From contig DATLGA010000041.1 of NCBI GenBank assembly GCA_035540715.1, forward strand, positions 1-64,000: a stretch of 64,000 nt of DNA, written 5' to 3'. Shown in pieces: positions 42,334 through 52,871 of the stretch. A program made the translations under genes and the position numbers. Within the stretch, counting starts at the first letter, position 1; each line of letters starts with the position of its first letter. Under the pieces are notes generated by a model, which made no database searches, had not been told where the DNA came from, and saw only the letters and a program-made list of their open reading frames with translations. Source of the stretch: JACDBZ01 sp035540715. Its GTDB lineage: Bacteria > Chloroflexota > Limnocylindria > QHBO01.

Positions 42334-42361
42334 ATGCTAGGAGCCATCCGGGGACGGTCAA
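42334..42361 (-). promoter_or_regulatory. Promoter of the LysM/SLT gene
   Basis: On the minus strand TTGACC (42361-42356) and TAGCAT (42339-42334) are spaced by 16 nt. The leader would be about 17 nt. Confidence 0.65.
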
Positions 42362-42454
42362 GGTACGTCCGCATCACCTCGGGGTACTTCGGTACCGACC
42401 GGTGCGGTCGGCCGAAGCGAGGCCCCGGCCGGCGAGGGCCGGCGCCGCCTCTGC

Positions 42455-42460
42455 TATACT
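42455..42460 (+). promoter_or_regulatory. -10 box of the rpsB operon
   Basis: TATACT followed by TTTCG. No clear -35. The predicted leader before rpsB is about 135 nt. Confidence 0.6.
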
Positions 42461-42523
42461 TTTCGAGGCTCGCGCATTCGCGTGGGCGTTCTTCTCATCA
42501 CACACGCTCGATTGATCCTGCCG

Positions 42524-42556
42524 GTCGACGGTGCCGCGACGCTCGTCGCGGTCGAC
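42524..42556 (+). promoter_or_regulatory. Hairpin in the rpsB leader
   Basis: CCGCGACG (42534-42541) pairs with CGTCGCGG (42544-42551), and GTCGA/TCGAC extend the stem beyond a 5-nt bulge. It has no U-tract, so it is not an intrinsic terminator. S2 represses its own leader in some bacteria; this hairpin is a candidate site. Confidence 0.45.
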
Positions 42557-42602
42557 CCGGGAGCCGACATCGAGCGGAGGAACAACCGGAGGTTCTATCC
42601 AC

Positions 42603-43553
42603 GTGGCTGCCACCAGCATGAAGCAGCTGCTCGAAGCGGGCGTCCACTTCGGGCATCAGACCCGGCGCTGGAACCCGAAGATGCGCGAGTACATCTTCGC
42701 GGAGCGCAACGGGATCCACATCATCGACCTGGCACAGACCGTCACCCGGCTCGAGGACGCGCTCGAGTTCGTGCGCGAGACCGTCCGCCGGGGCGACAGC
42801 ATCCTCTTCGTCGGCACGAAGAAGCAGGCCCAGGAGTCACTCGCCGAGGCCGCGCAGCGCTCCGGCCAGCACTACGTCAACAGCCGGTGGCTCGGCGGGA
42901 TGCTCACGAACTTCACGACGATCAAGCGCCGCATCCAGCGCCTGGAGGCTCTCGAGGCGCGTCGCGACGCCGGCGAGTTCGAGCGCCTCACGAAGAAGGA
43001 GGCGTCGAAGCTCAACGACGAGATCGCGAAGCTCGACGCGGCCCTGGGCGGCATCCGCAAGATGCGTCGGCTGCCGGGCGCACTCTTCGTGGTCGACCCG
43101 CACCGAGAATCGATCGCCGTCGCCGAGGCACGCCGCCTCGAGATCCCGATCGTTGCGATGACCGACACGAACTGCGATCCCGACCTCATCGACTGGGTCA
43201 TCCCGGCCAACGACGACGCGATCCGATCGGTCCGCCTCATCTGCGGCCTCGTCGCCGAGGCGGCGTCGGTCGCCCAGCAGGAGCGGCAGGCACGACTCGA
43301 CGAGGAGTTCGAGCAGGCCGAGGCGATGCCGCCGGTCGACGAGACGACGCTCACCTCGGAAGCCGACTACAGCGCGGCGCTGGCGTCCGGCGAGGCGCTG
43401 ATCTTCGAGCCCGAGCCCGAGGACGACGAGGAGGAGGAGCGCCGCGCCCGCGCACGCCGAGCGGCGCACCTCGAGGAGGGCGAGCCGGAGCACGACCCCG
43501 ATCGTGAGCACGAGCGCGCCATCGACGAGCACACCAAGGAGCCCCGCCCGTAG
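42603..43553 (+). CDS. rpsB: 30S ribosomal protein S2 with acidic tail
   Basis: The 316-aa product begins AATSMKQLLEAGVHFGHQTRRWNPKM and has FVGTKKQAQE, NSRWLGGMLTNFTTIKRR and LPGALFVVDPHRE. S2 bodies end near residue 235; the additional 80 residues here are acidic and then Arg/Glu-rich. GTG start with GGAGG 10 nt upstream. Confidence 0.96.
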   Translation: MAATSMKQLLEAGVHFGHQTRRWNPKMREYIFAERNGIHIIDLAQTVTRLEDALEFVRETVRRGDSILFVGTKKQAQESLAEAAQRSGQHYVNSRWLGGMLTNFTTIKRRIQRLEALEARRDAGEFERLTKKEASKLNDEIAKLDAALGGIRKMRRLPGALFVVDPHRESIAVAEARRLEIPIVAMTDTNCDPDLIDWVIPANDDAIRSVRLICGLVAEAASVAQQERQARLDEEFEQAEAMPPVDETTLTSEADYSAALASGEALIFEPEPEDDEEEERRARARRAAHLEEGEPEHDPDREHERAIDEHTKEPRP

Positions 43554-43574
43554 GGCGGCGGCAGGGAAAGGAAC

Positions 43575-44207
43575 ATGACGAACACGGTGATGATCAAGCC
43601 TGAAGACGTGAAGCGGCTGCGTGAGCAGACCGGCGCCGGCATCATGGATTGCAAGCGCGCGCTCGAGGAGTCCGGCGGCGACTACGACAAGGCGATCCTG
43701 TGGCTCCGCGAGAAGGGCCTGTCGACCGCCGCCAAGAAGGCGGGCCGCGCGGCTCGCGAGGGGCTCGTCCAGAGCTACATCCACCACGGGTCGCGCCTCG
43801 GCGTCCTGCTCGAGCTCAACTGCGAGACGGACTTCGTCGCCCGCACCGAGGACTTCCAGCAGCTGGCACGCGACATCGCGATGCAGATCGCCGGCATGGC
43901 GCCGCTGTACGTCAGCCGGGAGGACGTGCCCGCCGACATCGTCGAGGAGCAGAAGCGCCTCTTCACGGTCGACGCAGAGCGGGACGGGCGCCCCGCCGAC
44001 CGGATCCCGATGATCGTCGAGGGCAAGCTCAACAAGTGGTACGAGTCGGTCTGTCTGCTCGAGCAGCCGTACCGCGATACCGACCAGAAGATGGCCGATC
44101 TCATCACCGAGAAGGTCGCGCTGCTCGGGGAGAACATCAAGGTCGCGCGGTTCGTCCGCATGGCCGTCGGCGAGACCGCCCAGGCCGACGCCGACGAGGC
44201 CGCCTGA
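43575..44207 (+). CDS. tsf: Elongation factor Ts
   Basis: EF-Ts recycles EF-Tu. The 210-aa protein has VKRLREQTGAGIMDCKRALEE, ELNCETDFVARTEDF, and VCLLEQPYRDTDQKMADLI. It is the short (single-core) form. Second gene of the rpsB operon. Confidence 0.97.
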   Translation: MTNTVMIKPEDVKRLREQTGAGIMDCKRALEESGGDYDKAILWLREKGLSTAAKKAGRAAREGLVQSYIHHGSRLGVLLELNCETDFVARTEDFQQLARDIAMQIAGMAPLYVSREDVPADIVEEQKRLFTVDAERDGRPADRIPMIVEGKLNKWYESVCLLEQPYRDTDQKMADLITEKVALLGENIKVARFVRMAVGETAQADADEAA

Positions 44208-44210
44208 CCG

Positions 44211-44960
44211 ATGACCGATGCGGCCACCGCGTCCGCCACCGTCTCGCCCCGTCGGGTGCTCCTCAAGCTCTCCGGCGAGGCGCTGATGGGGGACCGCGAG
44301 TACGGGATCGACCCGGCGGTGGTCCGCGACATCGCGGCGCAGGTGGCCGACGCGGCATCGGGCGACACGGAGGTCGCGATCGTCGTCGGCGGCGGCAACA
44401 TCTTCCGCGGGCTGGCGGCCAGTGCGAAGGGAATGGACCGTGCCACCGGCGACTACATGGGCATGCTTGCGACCGTGATGAACGGCCTCGCCATCCAGGA
44501 CGCGCTCGAGCAGGCCGGCTGCCCGACGCGGGTCATGAGCGCGATCGCGATGAATGAGATCGCCGAGCCCTACATCCGCCGCCGCGCGGTTCGGCACCTC
44601 GAGAAGGGCCGCGTGGTGGTCATGGTCGCCGGCACGGGCAACCCGTACTTCACCACCGACACGGCGGCGACGCTCCGCGCGGTCGAGGTGCACGCGCAGG
44701 TCATCCTGAAGGCCACCCGGGTCGACGGGGTGTACGATGCCGACCCCGAGAAGCACCCCGAAGCGCAGCGCTACAGCCAAGTCGGGTACACCGAGCTGCT
44801 GAGCAACCGCCTCCAGGCCCTCGACGCGACGGCCGTGAGCCTGGCCATGGACAACGAGATGCCGATCGTGGTCTTCGACATGACCGTCCCGGGCAATATC
44901 GCCCGCGCCGTGCGCGGCGAGCGGATCGGCACGCTGATCTCAGGAGAGGAGTCCCGATGA
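44211..44960 (+). CDS. pyrH: Uridylate kinase
   Basis: PyrH phosphorylates UMP to UDP. The 249-aa product contains RVLLKLSGEALMGD, VVGGGNIFRG, VAGTGNPYFTTDTAA and KATRVDGVYDADPEKHP. ATGA overlap with frr. Confidence 0.97.
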   Translation: MTDAATASATVSPRRVLLKLSGEALMGDREYGIDPAVVRDIAAQVADAASGDTEVAIVVGGGNIFRGLAASAKGMDRATGDYMGMLATVMNGLAIQDALEQAGCPTRVMSAIAMNEIAEPYIRRRAVRHLEKGRVVVMVAGTGNPYFTTDTAATLRAVEVHAQVILKATRVDGVYDADPEKHPEAQRYSQVGYTELLSNRLQALDATAVSLAMDNEMPIVVFDMTVPGNIARAVRGERIGTLISGEESR

Positions 44961-45514
44961 CGCACGAGGCCCTGACCGCCATCGAACCGAAGATGCAGCG
45001 CGCCATCGAGGCGATGGAGCGCGACTTCGCCGGCATCCGGACCGGTCGAGCGTCCACCGCCCTCGTCGAGCGCATCACGGTCGACTACTACGGCGCCCAG
45101 ACGCCGCTCAACCAGGTCGCCGGCATCAGCACCCCGGACGCGCACCTGATCGTCATCCAGCCATGGGACCGATCGGTCCTGTCCGCCATCGAGAAGGCGA
45201 TCACGAAGAGCGACATCGGCCTCGTGCCGAACGTCGACGGCACCGTCGTCCGCCTGAACGTCCCGCCGCTCACCGAGGAGCGGCGCCGCGAGATGGTCAA
45301 GCAGGTCCGCCGGCGCACCGAGGAGGCTCGCGTCGAGGTCCGCAACCACCGCCGCGAAGCGGCGGATCAGCTCAAGAAGGGGCTGCGCGACGGCGATCTG
45401 TCGGAGGACGAGGAGCGGCGCGAGCTCGACAACCTGCAGAAGCTGACCGACCGCTACATCGAGGCCATCGACGCGCGAGCCGATCGCAAGGAAGCCGAGA
45501 TCCTGGAGGTCTGA
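44957..45514 (+). CDS. frr: Ribosome recycling factor
   Basis: The 185-aa L-shaped factor splits post-termination ribosomes with EF-G. Motifs are FAGIRTGRASTALVE, YYGAQTPLNQVA, VRLNVPPLTEERRREMVK and the C-terminal helix DRYIEAIDARADRKEAEILEV. Confidence 0.97.
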   Translation: MTHEALTAIEPKMQRAIEAMERDFAGIRTGRASTALVERITVDYYGAQTPLNQVAGISTPDAHLIVIQPWDRSVLSAIEKAITKSDIGLVPNVDGTVVRLNVPPLTEERRREMVKQVRRRTEEARVEVRNHRREAADQLKKGLRDGDLSEDEERRELDNLQKLTDRYIEAIDARADRKEAEILEV

Positions 45515-45517
45515 CGG

Positions 45518-46210
45518 GTGCCGGAGGCGATCCGTCCCCGGCACGTGGCGATCATCGCCGACGGCAACCGACGGTGGGCCCGCGAGCGCAATCTGCCGGT
45601 CCTCGCCGGGCACGTTCAGGGCATCGAGGCCATTCGGCCGGTCGTTCGGCGGGCTCGTGACCTCGGCGTCGAGACGCTCAGCGTGTACACGTTCAGCACC
45701 GAGAACTGGGCACGCCCCGACGACGAGGTCACCGGCCTGTTCGGGCTCATCGACGGGGCGGTCCGCCAATACACCGACGAGCTCGTCAGCGAGGGCGTGC
45801 GGGTGCGCGTCATCGGCAGGCTTCACGAAGCACCGGCCGACGTGCAGCGATCGATTCGCGCCGCAGAGGACCGGACGCGCGGTGGGACGCGGCTGACGTT
45901 GAACATCTGCTTCAACTACTCCGGGCGAGCCGAGATCGTCGACGCCGCACGGGCGATGGTCGCAGCGCGCGTCGACCCGAACGCCGTCGACGAGCAGCAC
46001 TTCGCCGAGCACCTCTACACGGCCGGACAGCCGGACGTCGATCTGCTCATCCGCACCGGGGGCGACCAGCGGACGAGCAACTTCCTGCTGTGGCAGGCCG
46101 CGTACGCGGAGCTCGTGTTCTGCGACCGCTTCTGGCCCGACTTCACGGTCGACGACTTCGAAGCGGCGCTCGCCGAGTTCGAGCGCCGCGAGCGTCGGTT
46201 CGGCGGCTGA
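45518..46210 (+). CDS. uppS: Undecaprenyl diphosphate synthase
   Basis: UppS makes the C55 lipid carrier for cell-wall glycans. The 230-aa cis-prenyltransferase has HVAIIADGNRRWA (catalytic Asp), SVYTFSTENW, NYSGRAEI and DLLIRTGGDQRTSNFLLWQAAYAE. GTG start 4 nt after frr. Its isoprenoid precursors depend on dxr, two genes downstream. Confidence 0.96.
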   Translation: MPEAIRPRHVAIIADGNRRWARERNLPVLAGHVQGIEAIRPVVRRARDLGVETLSVYTFSTENWARPDDEVTGLFGLIDGAVRQYTDELVSEGVRVRVIGRLHEAPADVQRSIRAAEDRTRGGTRLTLNICFNYSGRAEIVDAARAMVAARVDPNAVDEQHFAEHLYTAGQPDVDLLIRTGGDQRTSNFLLWQAAYAELVFCDRFWPDFTVDDFEAALAEFERRERRFGG

Positions 46211-46213
46211 GCG

Positions 46214-47113
46214 ATGCTGCGTACCCGAATTCTGACCGCCGCTGTCCTCGTCCCGCTGATCATCGCGGTCGTCATCGTCGGCGAGCCATGGATCTCGCTG
46301 CTCGTCGGCGTGGTGGCCTTCCTGGCACTCGTGGAGCTCGTCGCTCTGCTCGACGCCGCCGGCTACGAGCCACCGCAGGTGCTGAGCATCGTCGCCGGCA
46401 TGGCCCTCACCGCCGCCGGGCTCGTGACGGCGAATCAGGCCGTCGTCGGCGATCCGCTGTCGAGCGTCCTGAACGCGCTCGACCCCCCGGGACTCGTCGC
46501 CGCGACGCTCGTGGCCGTGGTCCTGCTCCTCGGGGCCGCCGGCTTCACGCGCGCCGACCCGCGGCGCGGCTTCGTGACATGGGCGATGAGCACGTTCGGC
46601 GTCGCCTACGTCGGGCTCCTCCTGCCGACGCTGGTGCTCGTCGCGCACCTCGCGCCGCCCGGCGGCACGGCTGCCACACCGGTCGGCATGCTCGAGATCC
46701 GCTCGGGAGCGGCATGGGCGTTCCTGCTCATCCTCGTGGTGTGGGGCTACGACACCGGCGCCTATCTCATCGGTCGCGTCGTCGGGAGGCGACGTCTCGT
46801 CGACCACATCAGCCCGTCCAAGACGGTCGAGGGCCTCTTCGGCGGCCTCCTGGTGGCGACGATCGGCGCAGGGGTGGGCGCGGCACTCGTCGGCCTCGAG
46901 CCGTGGCATCCGCTCGTCATCGGCCCGCTCGTGGGCCTCGCGGCGCAGGCGGGCGATTTGGCCGAATCGATGCTGAAGCGTGCCGCCGACCGCAAGGAGT
47001 CCGGCTTCCTCGTGCCGGGACACGGGGGGATCCTCGATCGAATCGACTCGTTCCTGTTCGCGGCACCGGTCCTGGCCGGCTATGCACTGCTCGTCGCCGG
47101 ACGGGTGGCGTGA
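46214..47113 (+). CDS. cdsA: Phosphatidate cytidylyltransferase
   Basis: CdsA makes CDP-diacylglycerol. The 299-aa protein has about eight membrane helices and the CDS signature near the C-terminus: AQAGDLAESMLKRAADRKESG and PGHGGILDRIDS. TGATG overlap with dxr. Confidence 0.95.
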   Translation: MLRTRILTAAVLVPLIIAVVIVGEPWISLLVGVVAFLALVELVALLDAAGYEPPQVLSIVAGMALTAAGLVTANQAVVGDPLSSVLNALDPPGLVAATLVAVVLLLGAAGFTRADPRRGFVTWAMSTFGVAYVGLLLPTLVLVAHLAPPGGTAATPVGMLEIRSGAAWAFLLILVVWGYDTGAYLIGRVVGRRRLVDHISPSKTVEGLFGGLLVATIGAGVGAALVGLEPWHPLVIGPLVGLAAQAGDLAESMLKRAADRKESGFLVPGHGGILDRIDSFLFAAPVLAGYALLVAGRVA

Positions 47114-48261
47114 TGACCGGGGTCGCCATCCTCGGGTCGACCGGGTCGATCGGCCGCCAGGCGCTCGAGGTGATCGACGCGCTCGGCGATCGGTTCCGCG
47201 TCGTGGCGATCGCGGCTGGCCACCCGGGGACGGCCTTTCGCGCGCAGCTGGGGCAGTGGCCCGAGGCACGCGCGTGGTGCCCGGGCGAGCGGCCCGAAGG
47301 CGTCGCGCCGCACCGCTGGGCGGCCGGCGGGCTCGCCGAGCTGTCGACGCTCCCCGACGCCGAGCTGGTGGTGGTTGCCACGACCGGCATGGCGGCGCTG
47401 CCCGCGGTGCTCGCGGCGTTGCGCGCCGGCCGGCGGGTGGCCCTCGCGAACAAGGAGACGCTCGTGACCGGCGGTCACCTCGTGACCGCGGCGCTCGACG
47501 AGCTCGGGGGAGACCCGCTGGAGCGCGTCCGACCGATCGACAGCGAGCACTCGGCCATCTGGCAGTGCCTCGTGGGGGAACCGATCGGGGCGGTGGCGCG
47601 TCTCGTGCTGACCGCCAGCGGCGGGCCGTTCCGGGATCTCGAGCCGATCGACCTCGTCGACGTGACGCCGGCGCAGGCCCTCGCCCATCCGACGTGGCGC
47701 ATGGGACCGAAGATCACGATCGACTCGGCGACGCTGGTGAACAAGGCGTTCGAGGTCATCGAGGCCAAATGGCTGTATCGGCTTCCGTACTCTAAGATCG
47801 ATGCCGTGATCCACCCGCAGAGCGTCGCCCACTCGTTCGTCGAGTTCGCCGACGGCTCCTACAAGGCGCAGCTCGGGCTGCCCGACATGCGCCTGCCGAT
47901 CCAGTACGCGCTGACGTATCCCGACCGGGTGCCGTCGCGCTCGCGCGCGTCGTCGCCGGAGGACTGGGGTGCGTTGACCTTCGCGCCGCTCCGTGAGGGC
48001 GCCTTCCCGGCGTATGACGCCGTGCGCCGCGCCGCGGACGCGGGCGGCAACCGTGGCACGATCCTGAACGCCGCGGACGAGATGGCGGTCGCGGCGTTCC
48101 TGGAGGGCCGCATCCGGTTTCCGGCCATCGCCGAGACCATCGAGCGCGCCGTCGACCGCTGGGGCAGCGACGACGAGCCCACGCTCGACGACGTCGAGCG
48201 GCTCGACGCCGAGGTGCGCGCCGGCCTCGCCACGCAGCTGGGAGCCCGAGCGGGCAGCTGA
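47113..48261 (+). CDS. dxr: 1-deoxy-D-xylulose 5-phosphate reductoisomerase
   Basis: Dxr is the second enzyme of the MEP isoprenoid pathway. The 382-aa product has the NADPH site VAILGSTGSIGRQALEVI, LANKETLV, PIDSEHSAIWQCL, TASGGPFR and MGPKITIDSATLVNKAFEVIEA. Its presence shows that isoprenoids come from the MEP route. Confidence 0.96.
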   Translation: MTGVAILGSTGSIGRQALEVIDALGDRFRVVAIAAGHPGTAFRAQLGQWPEARAWCPGERPEGVAPHRWAAGGLAELSTLPDAELVVVATTGMAALPAVLAALRAGRRVALANKETLVTGGHLVTAALDELGGDPLERVRPIDSEHSAIWQCLVGEPIGAVARLVLTASGGPFRDLEPIDLVDVTPAQALAHPTWRMGPKITIDSATLVNKAFEVIEAKWLYRLPYSKIDAVIHPQSVAHSFVEFADGSYKAQLGLPDMRLPIQYALTYPDRVPSRSRASSPEDWGALTFAPLREGAFPAYDAVRRAADAGGNRGTILNAADEMAVAAFLEGRIRFPAIAETIERAVDRWGSDDEPTLDDVERLDAEVRAGLATQLGARAGS

Positions 48262-49388
48262 TGGACGTCCTCGCCACCGTTGCCGCATTCATCGGCATCC
48301 TCGTCGTGCTCGTCCTCGTCCACGAGCTCGGCCACTTCATCGTCGCCAAGCGCGCCGGCATCACGGTCGAGGAGTTCGGGATCGGCTTCCCGCCTCGCAT
48401 CGCATCGGTGACGTGGCGCGGCACCCGCTACAGCTTCAACTGGATTCCGCTGGGCGGCTTCGTGAAGATGCTCGGCGAGGACGGCGACGTCGAGCTGCGT
48501 CGCCTCCGCGAGTCGGGGCTGAACGACGACGAGATCCGCCACGCCATGGCCGGTGCGTTCAATCGCCGTCCGATCTGGATCCGCCTGGCGGTCCTGCTTG
48601 CCGGCGTCGTCATGAACTTCATCCTCGCTGCGGCGCTGTTCGCGATCGCGTTCTCGATGCCCGAGCTGCATGGCGAAGGCCCGCTCACCGTGACGGAGAT
48701 CCAGGCCGGCAGCCCCGCCGAGGGCAGCCTCGAGGTCGGCGACGTGATCACCGGCGTCGACGGTCAGACGTTCGAGCGGTCGGCGGCACTCACGTCGTAC
48801 GTCGCCTCGCGCGGCGGCACGCCCGTCACCCTGGACGTCATGCGGGACGGCCGGGCCCTCGAGGTCGAGGTCACGCCGCGCGTCGTCACCGACGAGGACC
48901 GGCAGCGGGGCATCGGTCCGATCGGCTTCGCGTACGAGCCGCAGCGCATCGTCGAGCGGCCCTCGACGGTGGACGGGCCGGTCGACGCGGTCATTCGTGG
49001 CACTGCCACGGCCGGGCAGATCGCCATCGCCATCCCGGGCGGCCTGGCCGACGCGATCGGCAGCCTGCTCGGGCTGAATCCGGACGCGCCGGACGCCCGC
49101 GGCCCGATCGGCATCGCCCAGGAGACCGGGCGCATCCTCGAGGCGCCGCTCGTGAGCCAGCTTCTCTTCGTCGGCCTGCTCTCGGTGAACCTGGCGGTGC
49201 TGAACGTCCTGCCGTTCCCGCCGCTCGACGGCGGCCGGATCGCCGTCGTCCTCCTCGAGGGCGTGCGCCGGCGGAAGCTTCCGGCGGAGCGCGAAGCGCT
49301 CATCTACCTGACCGGCTTCGCGGTCCTGATCGCGCTCATTGTGCTCATCAGCATCCAGGACATCCAGCGGCTCATCACCGGCGGCTGA
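48261..49388 (+). CDS. rseP: RseP-like site-2 zinc metalloprotease
   Basis: The 375-aa membrane protease has HELGHFIVAKRAG at the N-terminus, one PDZ domain (about 130-200: AGSPAEGSLEVGDVITGVDG), and the second metal motif NVLPFPPLDGGRI near the C-terminus. It performs intramembrane cleavage of anti-sigma factors or remnant signal peptides. bamA and lpx genes do not follow, which argues against an outer membrane. Confidence 0.94.
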   Translation: MDVLATVAAFIGILVVLVLVHELGHFIVAKRAGITVEEFGIGFPPRIASVTWRGTRYSFNWIPLGGFVKMLGEDGDVELRRLRESGLNDDEIRHAMAGAFNRRPIWIRLAVLLAGVVMNFILAAALFAIAFSMPELHGEGPLTVTEIQAGSPAEGSLEVGDVITGVDGQTFERSAALTSYVASRGGTPVTLDVMRDGRALEVEVTPRVVTDEDRQRGIGPIGFAYEPQRIVERPSTVDGPVDAVIRGTATAGQIAIAIPGGLADAIGSLLGLNPDAPDARGPIGIAQETGRILEAPLVSQLLFVGLLSVNLAVLNVLPFPPLDGGRIAVVLLEGVRRRKLPAEREALIYLTGFAVLIALIVLISIQDIQRLITGG

Positions 49389-49410
49389 TCGCCGGATCGC
49401 TGCCTCGGCG

Positions 49411-49435
49411 TTGCGTATATCCGGTATATACGCAA
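49411..49435. promoter_or_regulatory. AT-rich perfect inverted repeat upstream of nusA
   Basis: The arm TTGCGTATAT (49411-49420) is perfectly repeated in reverse complement at 49426-49435 around a CCGGT spacer. It stands out as the most AT-rich patch for kilobases. It is 45 nt upstream of the nusA -10 box and 22 nt after rseP. Shape and size suit an operator for a dimeric regulator. Confidence 0.6.
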
Positions 49436-49480
49436 GCGCCTGAGCCCGCTCGGGCGGTGGCGCGGAGAAGGGCGATCGGC

Positions 49481-49486
49481 TATACT
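49481..49486 (+). promoter_or_regulatory. -10 box of the nusA operon
   Basis: TATACT, without a clear -35. It gives a leader of about 100 nt that includes a terminator. Confidence 0.6.
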
Positions 49487-49493
49487 CACGAGC

Positions 49494-49573
49494 GGTTCGG
49501 CCGGCCCGAACCACTGAATAGAGAACCAGGTACCAGGACGTGGGTCGGTTCGCCATCCCACGTCTTGTTTTTC
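49494..49573 (+). terminator. Intrinsic terminator and upstream hairpin in the nusA leader
   Basis: GACGTGGG (49537-49544) pairs with CCCACGTC (49557-49564) and is followed by TTGTTTTTC, a standard terminator 21 nt before the nusA ATG. A first hairpin, GGTTCGG/CCGAACC (49494-49512), precedes it. The CGAACC strand can alternatively pair with GGTTCG in the terminator loop (49547-49552), which could switch the structure. This arrangement suggests attenuation of the nusA-infB operon. Confidence 0.7.
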
Positions 49574-49593
49574 GTCCGGAGCGAGGAGCGGCC

Positions 49594-50721
49594 ATGAATC
49601 GAGACTTCATCGGAGCACTGCTCCAGCTGAACGCCGAGAAAGGTGTGCCGCAGGAGATCCTGATCCAGACCCTGGAGCAGGCGATCGAGTCGGCCTACCG
49701 CCGCAACGCCGACGCGCCCGAGAACGTGGTCGTCACCGTGAACCCCGAGAGCGGCGAGATCAGTGTCGCGCGCGAGTACGAGGTGGTCGCCGGCGAGCAG
49801 GAGATCGAGGATCCCGAGCTGCAGATGACGGCCGCCGAGGCACAGAAGATCGATCCGGCGACCGGCGTCGGCGGCAAGGTCCGCATCCCGGAGAACGTCA
49901 CCCAGGCGCAGCTGGGTCGGATCGCCGCCCAGACGGCGGGGCAGGTCTACCGCCAGCGGCTCCGCGAGGCGCAGCGCGACGTGGTCTTCCAGCAGTACGC
50001 CGCCCGCGAGGGCGAGATCATGACCGGGAACGTGCAGCGCACGACCGACTCGGCGGTCGTCCTCGACATGGGCAAGGACGTCGAGGCGGTGCTCGCGGTC
50101 ACGGAGCAGCTTCCCAACGAGACGTACCGGATCGGCCAGCACCTCAAGGTGTACGTCATGGAGGTGCGCCGGACGACGCGCGGGCCCGTCATCGTCGCGA
50201 GCCGCACCCACCGGGGGTTCCTTCGTCGCCTGATGGAGATGGAGATTCCCGAGATCTACAACGGAACCGTCGTGATCCGCGGGATCGCACGGGAGGCCGG
50301 CAGCCGGTCGAAGGTCGCCGTCGAGTCGCGCCAGCAGGGCGTCGACGCGAAGGGCGCCGCCGTCGGCCAGCGGGGCGCCAGGATCCAGTCGATCGTCGCC
50401 GAGCTGAACGGCGAGAAGGTCGACATCGTCCTCTGGGACGAGGACCCGGCCCGCTTCGTGGCCGAGGCGCTCAGTCCGGCCGAGGTGCTCAGCGTCCGGA
50501 TCGACGAGGAGCACAAGATCGCGAACGTCATCGTGCCCGAGCGACAGCTGAGCCTGGCGATCGGCAAGGAAGGGCAGAACGCCCGCCTCGCCGCGAAGCT
50601 GACGGGCTGGCGAATCGACATCCGGTCGGACGCCGGCGTCGCGACGGCCGCGGCCGGGAGCGACCATGACGCGGGCGCGGTCCAGCCGGAGGCTCCGGCG
50701 GATGCCGAAGCGACGACCTGA
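49594..50721 (+). CDS. nusA: Transcription termination/antitermination factor NusA
   Basis: The 375-aa product has the N-terminal RNA-polymerase-binding domain (1-125), an S1 domain (GEIMTGNVQRTTDSAVVLDMGK) and two KH domains (SRSKVAVESRQQGVDAKGAAVGQRGARI; LAIGKEGQNARLAAKLTGWRIDI). ATG 49594 has GAGGAG upstream; a GTG at 49540 lies inside the leader terminator. rimP, which usually precedes nusA, is absent. Confidence 0.96.
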   Translation: MNRDFIGALLQLNAEKGVPQEILIQTLEQAIESAYRRNADAPENVVVTVNPESGEISVAREYEVVAGEQEIEDPELQMTAAEAQKIDPATGVGGKVRIPENVTQAQLGRIAAQTAGQVYRQRLREAQRDVVFQQYAAREGEIMTGNVQRTTDSAVVLDMGKDVEAVLAVTEQLPNETYRIGQHLKVYVMEVRRTTRGPVIVASRTHRGFLRRLMEMEIPEIYNGTVVIRGIAREAGSRSKVAVESRQQGVDAKGAAVGQRGARIQSIVAELNGEKVDIVLWDEDPARFVAEALSPAEVLSVRIDEEHKIANVIVPERQLSLAIGKEGQNARLAAKLTGWRIDIRSDAGVATAAAGSDHDAGAVQPEAPADAEATT

Positions 50722-50960
50722 TCACATCCCGACCCGCACCTGCGCGGCCTGCCGCACCGCGCGCCCCAAGCGCGAGATGGACCGGCTGGTCCGTACGCAG
50801 GACGGGACCGTCCACCGCGATCCGACCGGGAAGCTGGCCGGACGCGGGACCTATATCTGTCACGAACCGGCATGCCGCGATCCTCAAGGGGCCGCGGCGG
50901 CCGTCAGGCGGGCGCTCGGTGCCGAGCTCGCGCCGGGAACGCTCGAATTCGAGGTGAACG

Positions 50961-50974
<14 letters not shown>
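50702..50974 (+). CDS. ylxR: YlxR (DUF448) RNA-binding protein
   Basis: The 90-aa protein has the YlxR motif: RTCAACRTARPKREMDRLVR, then DPTGKLAGRGTYICHEPAC. It is normally encoded between nusA and infB. ATG 50702 overlaps nusA by 20 nt with GGAGG upstream. Confidence 0.92.
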
Positions 50975-52865
<1,891 letters not shown>

Positions 52866-52871
52866 CGACCG

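Noticed and set aside
49540..49593. Longer NusA starting at GTG 49540
   Set aside because: The codon lies inside the leader terminator stem; ATG 49594 has a good ribosome site and matches the family start.
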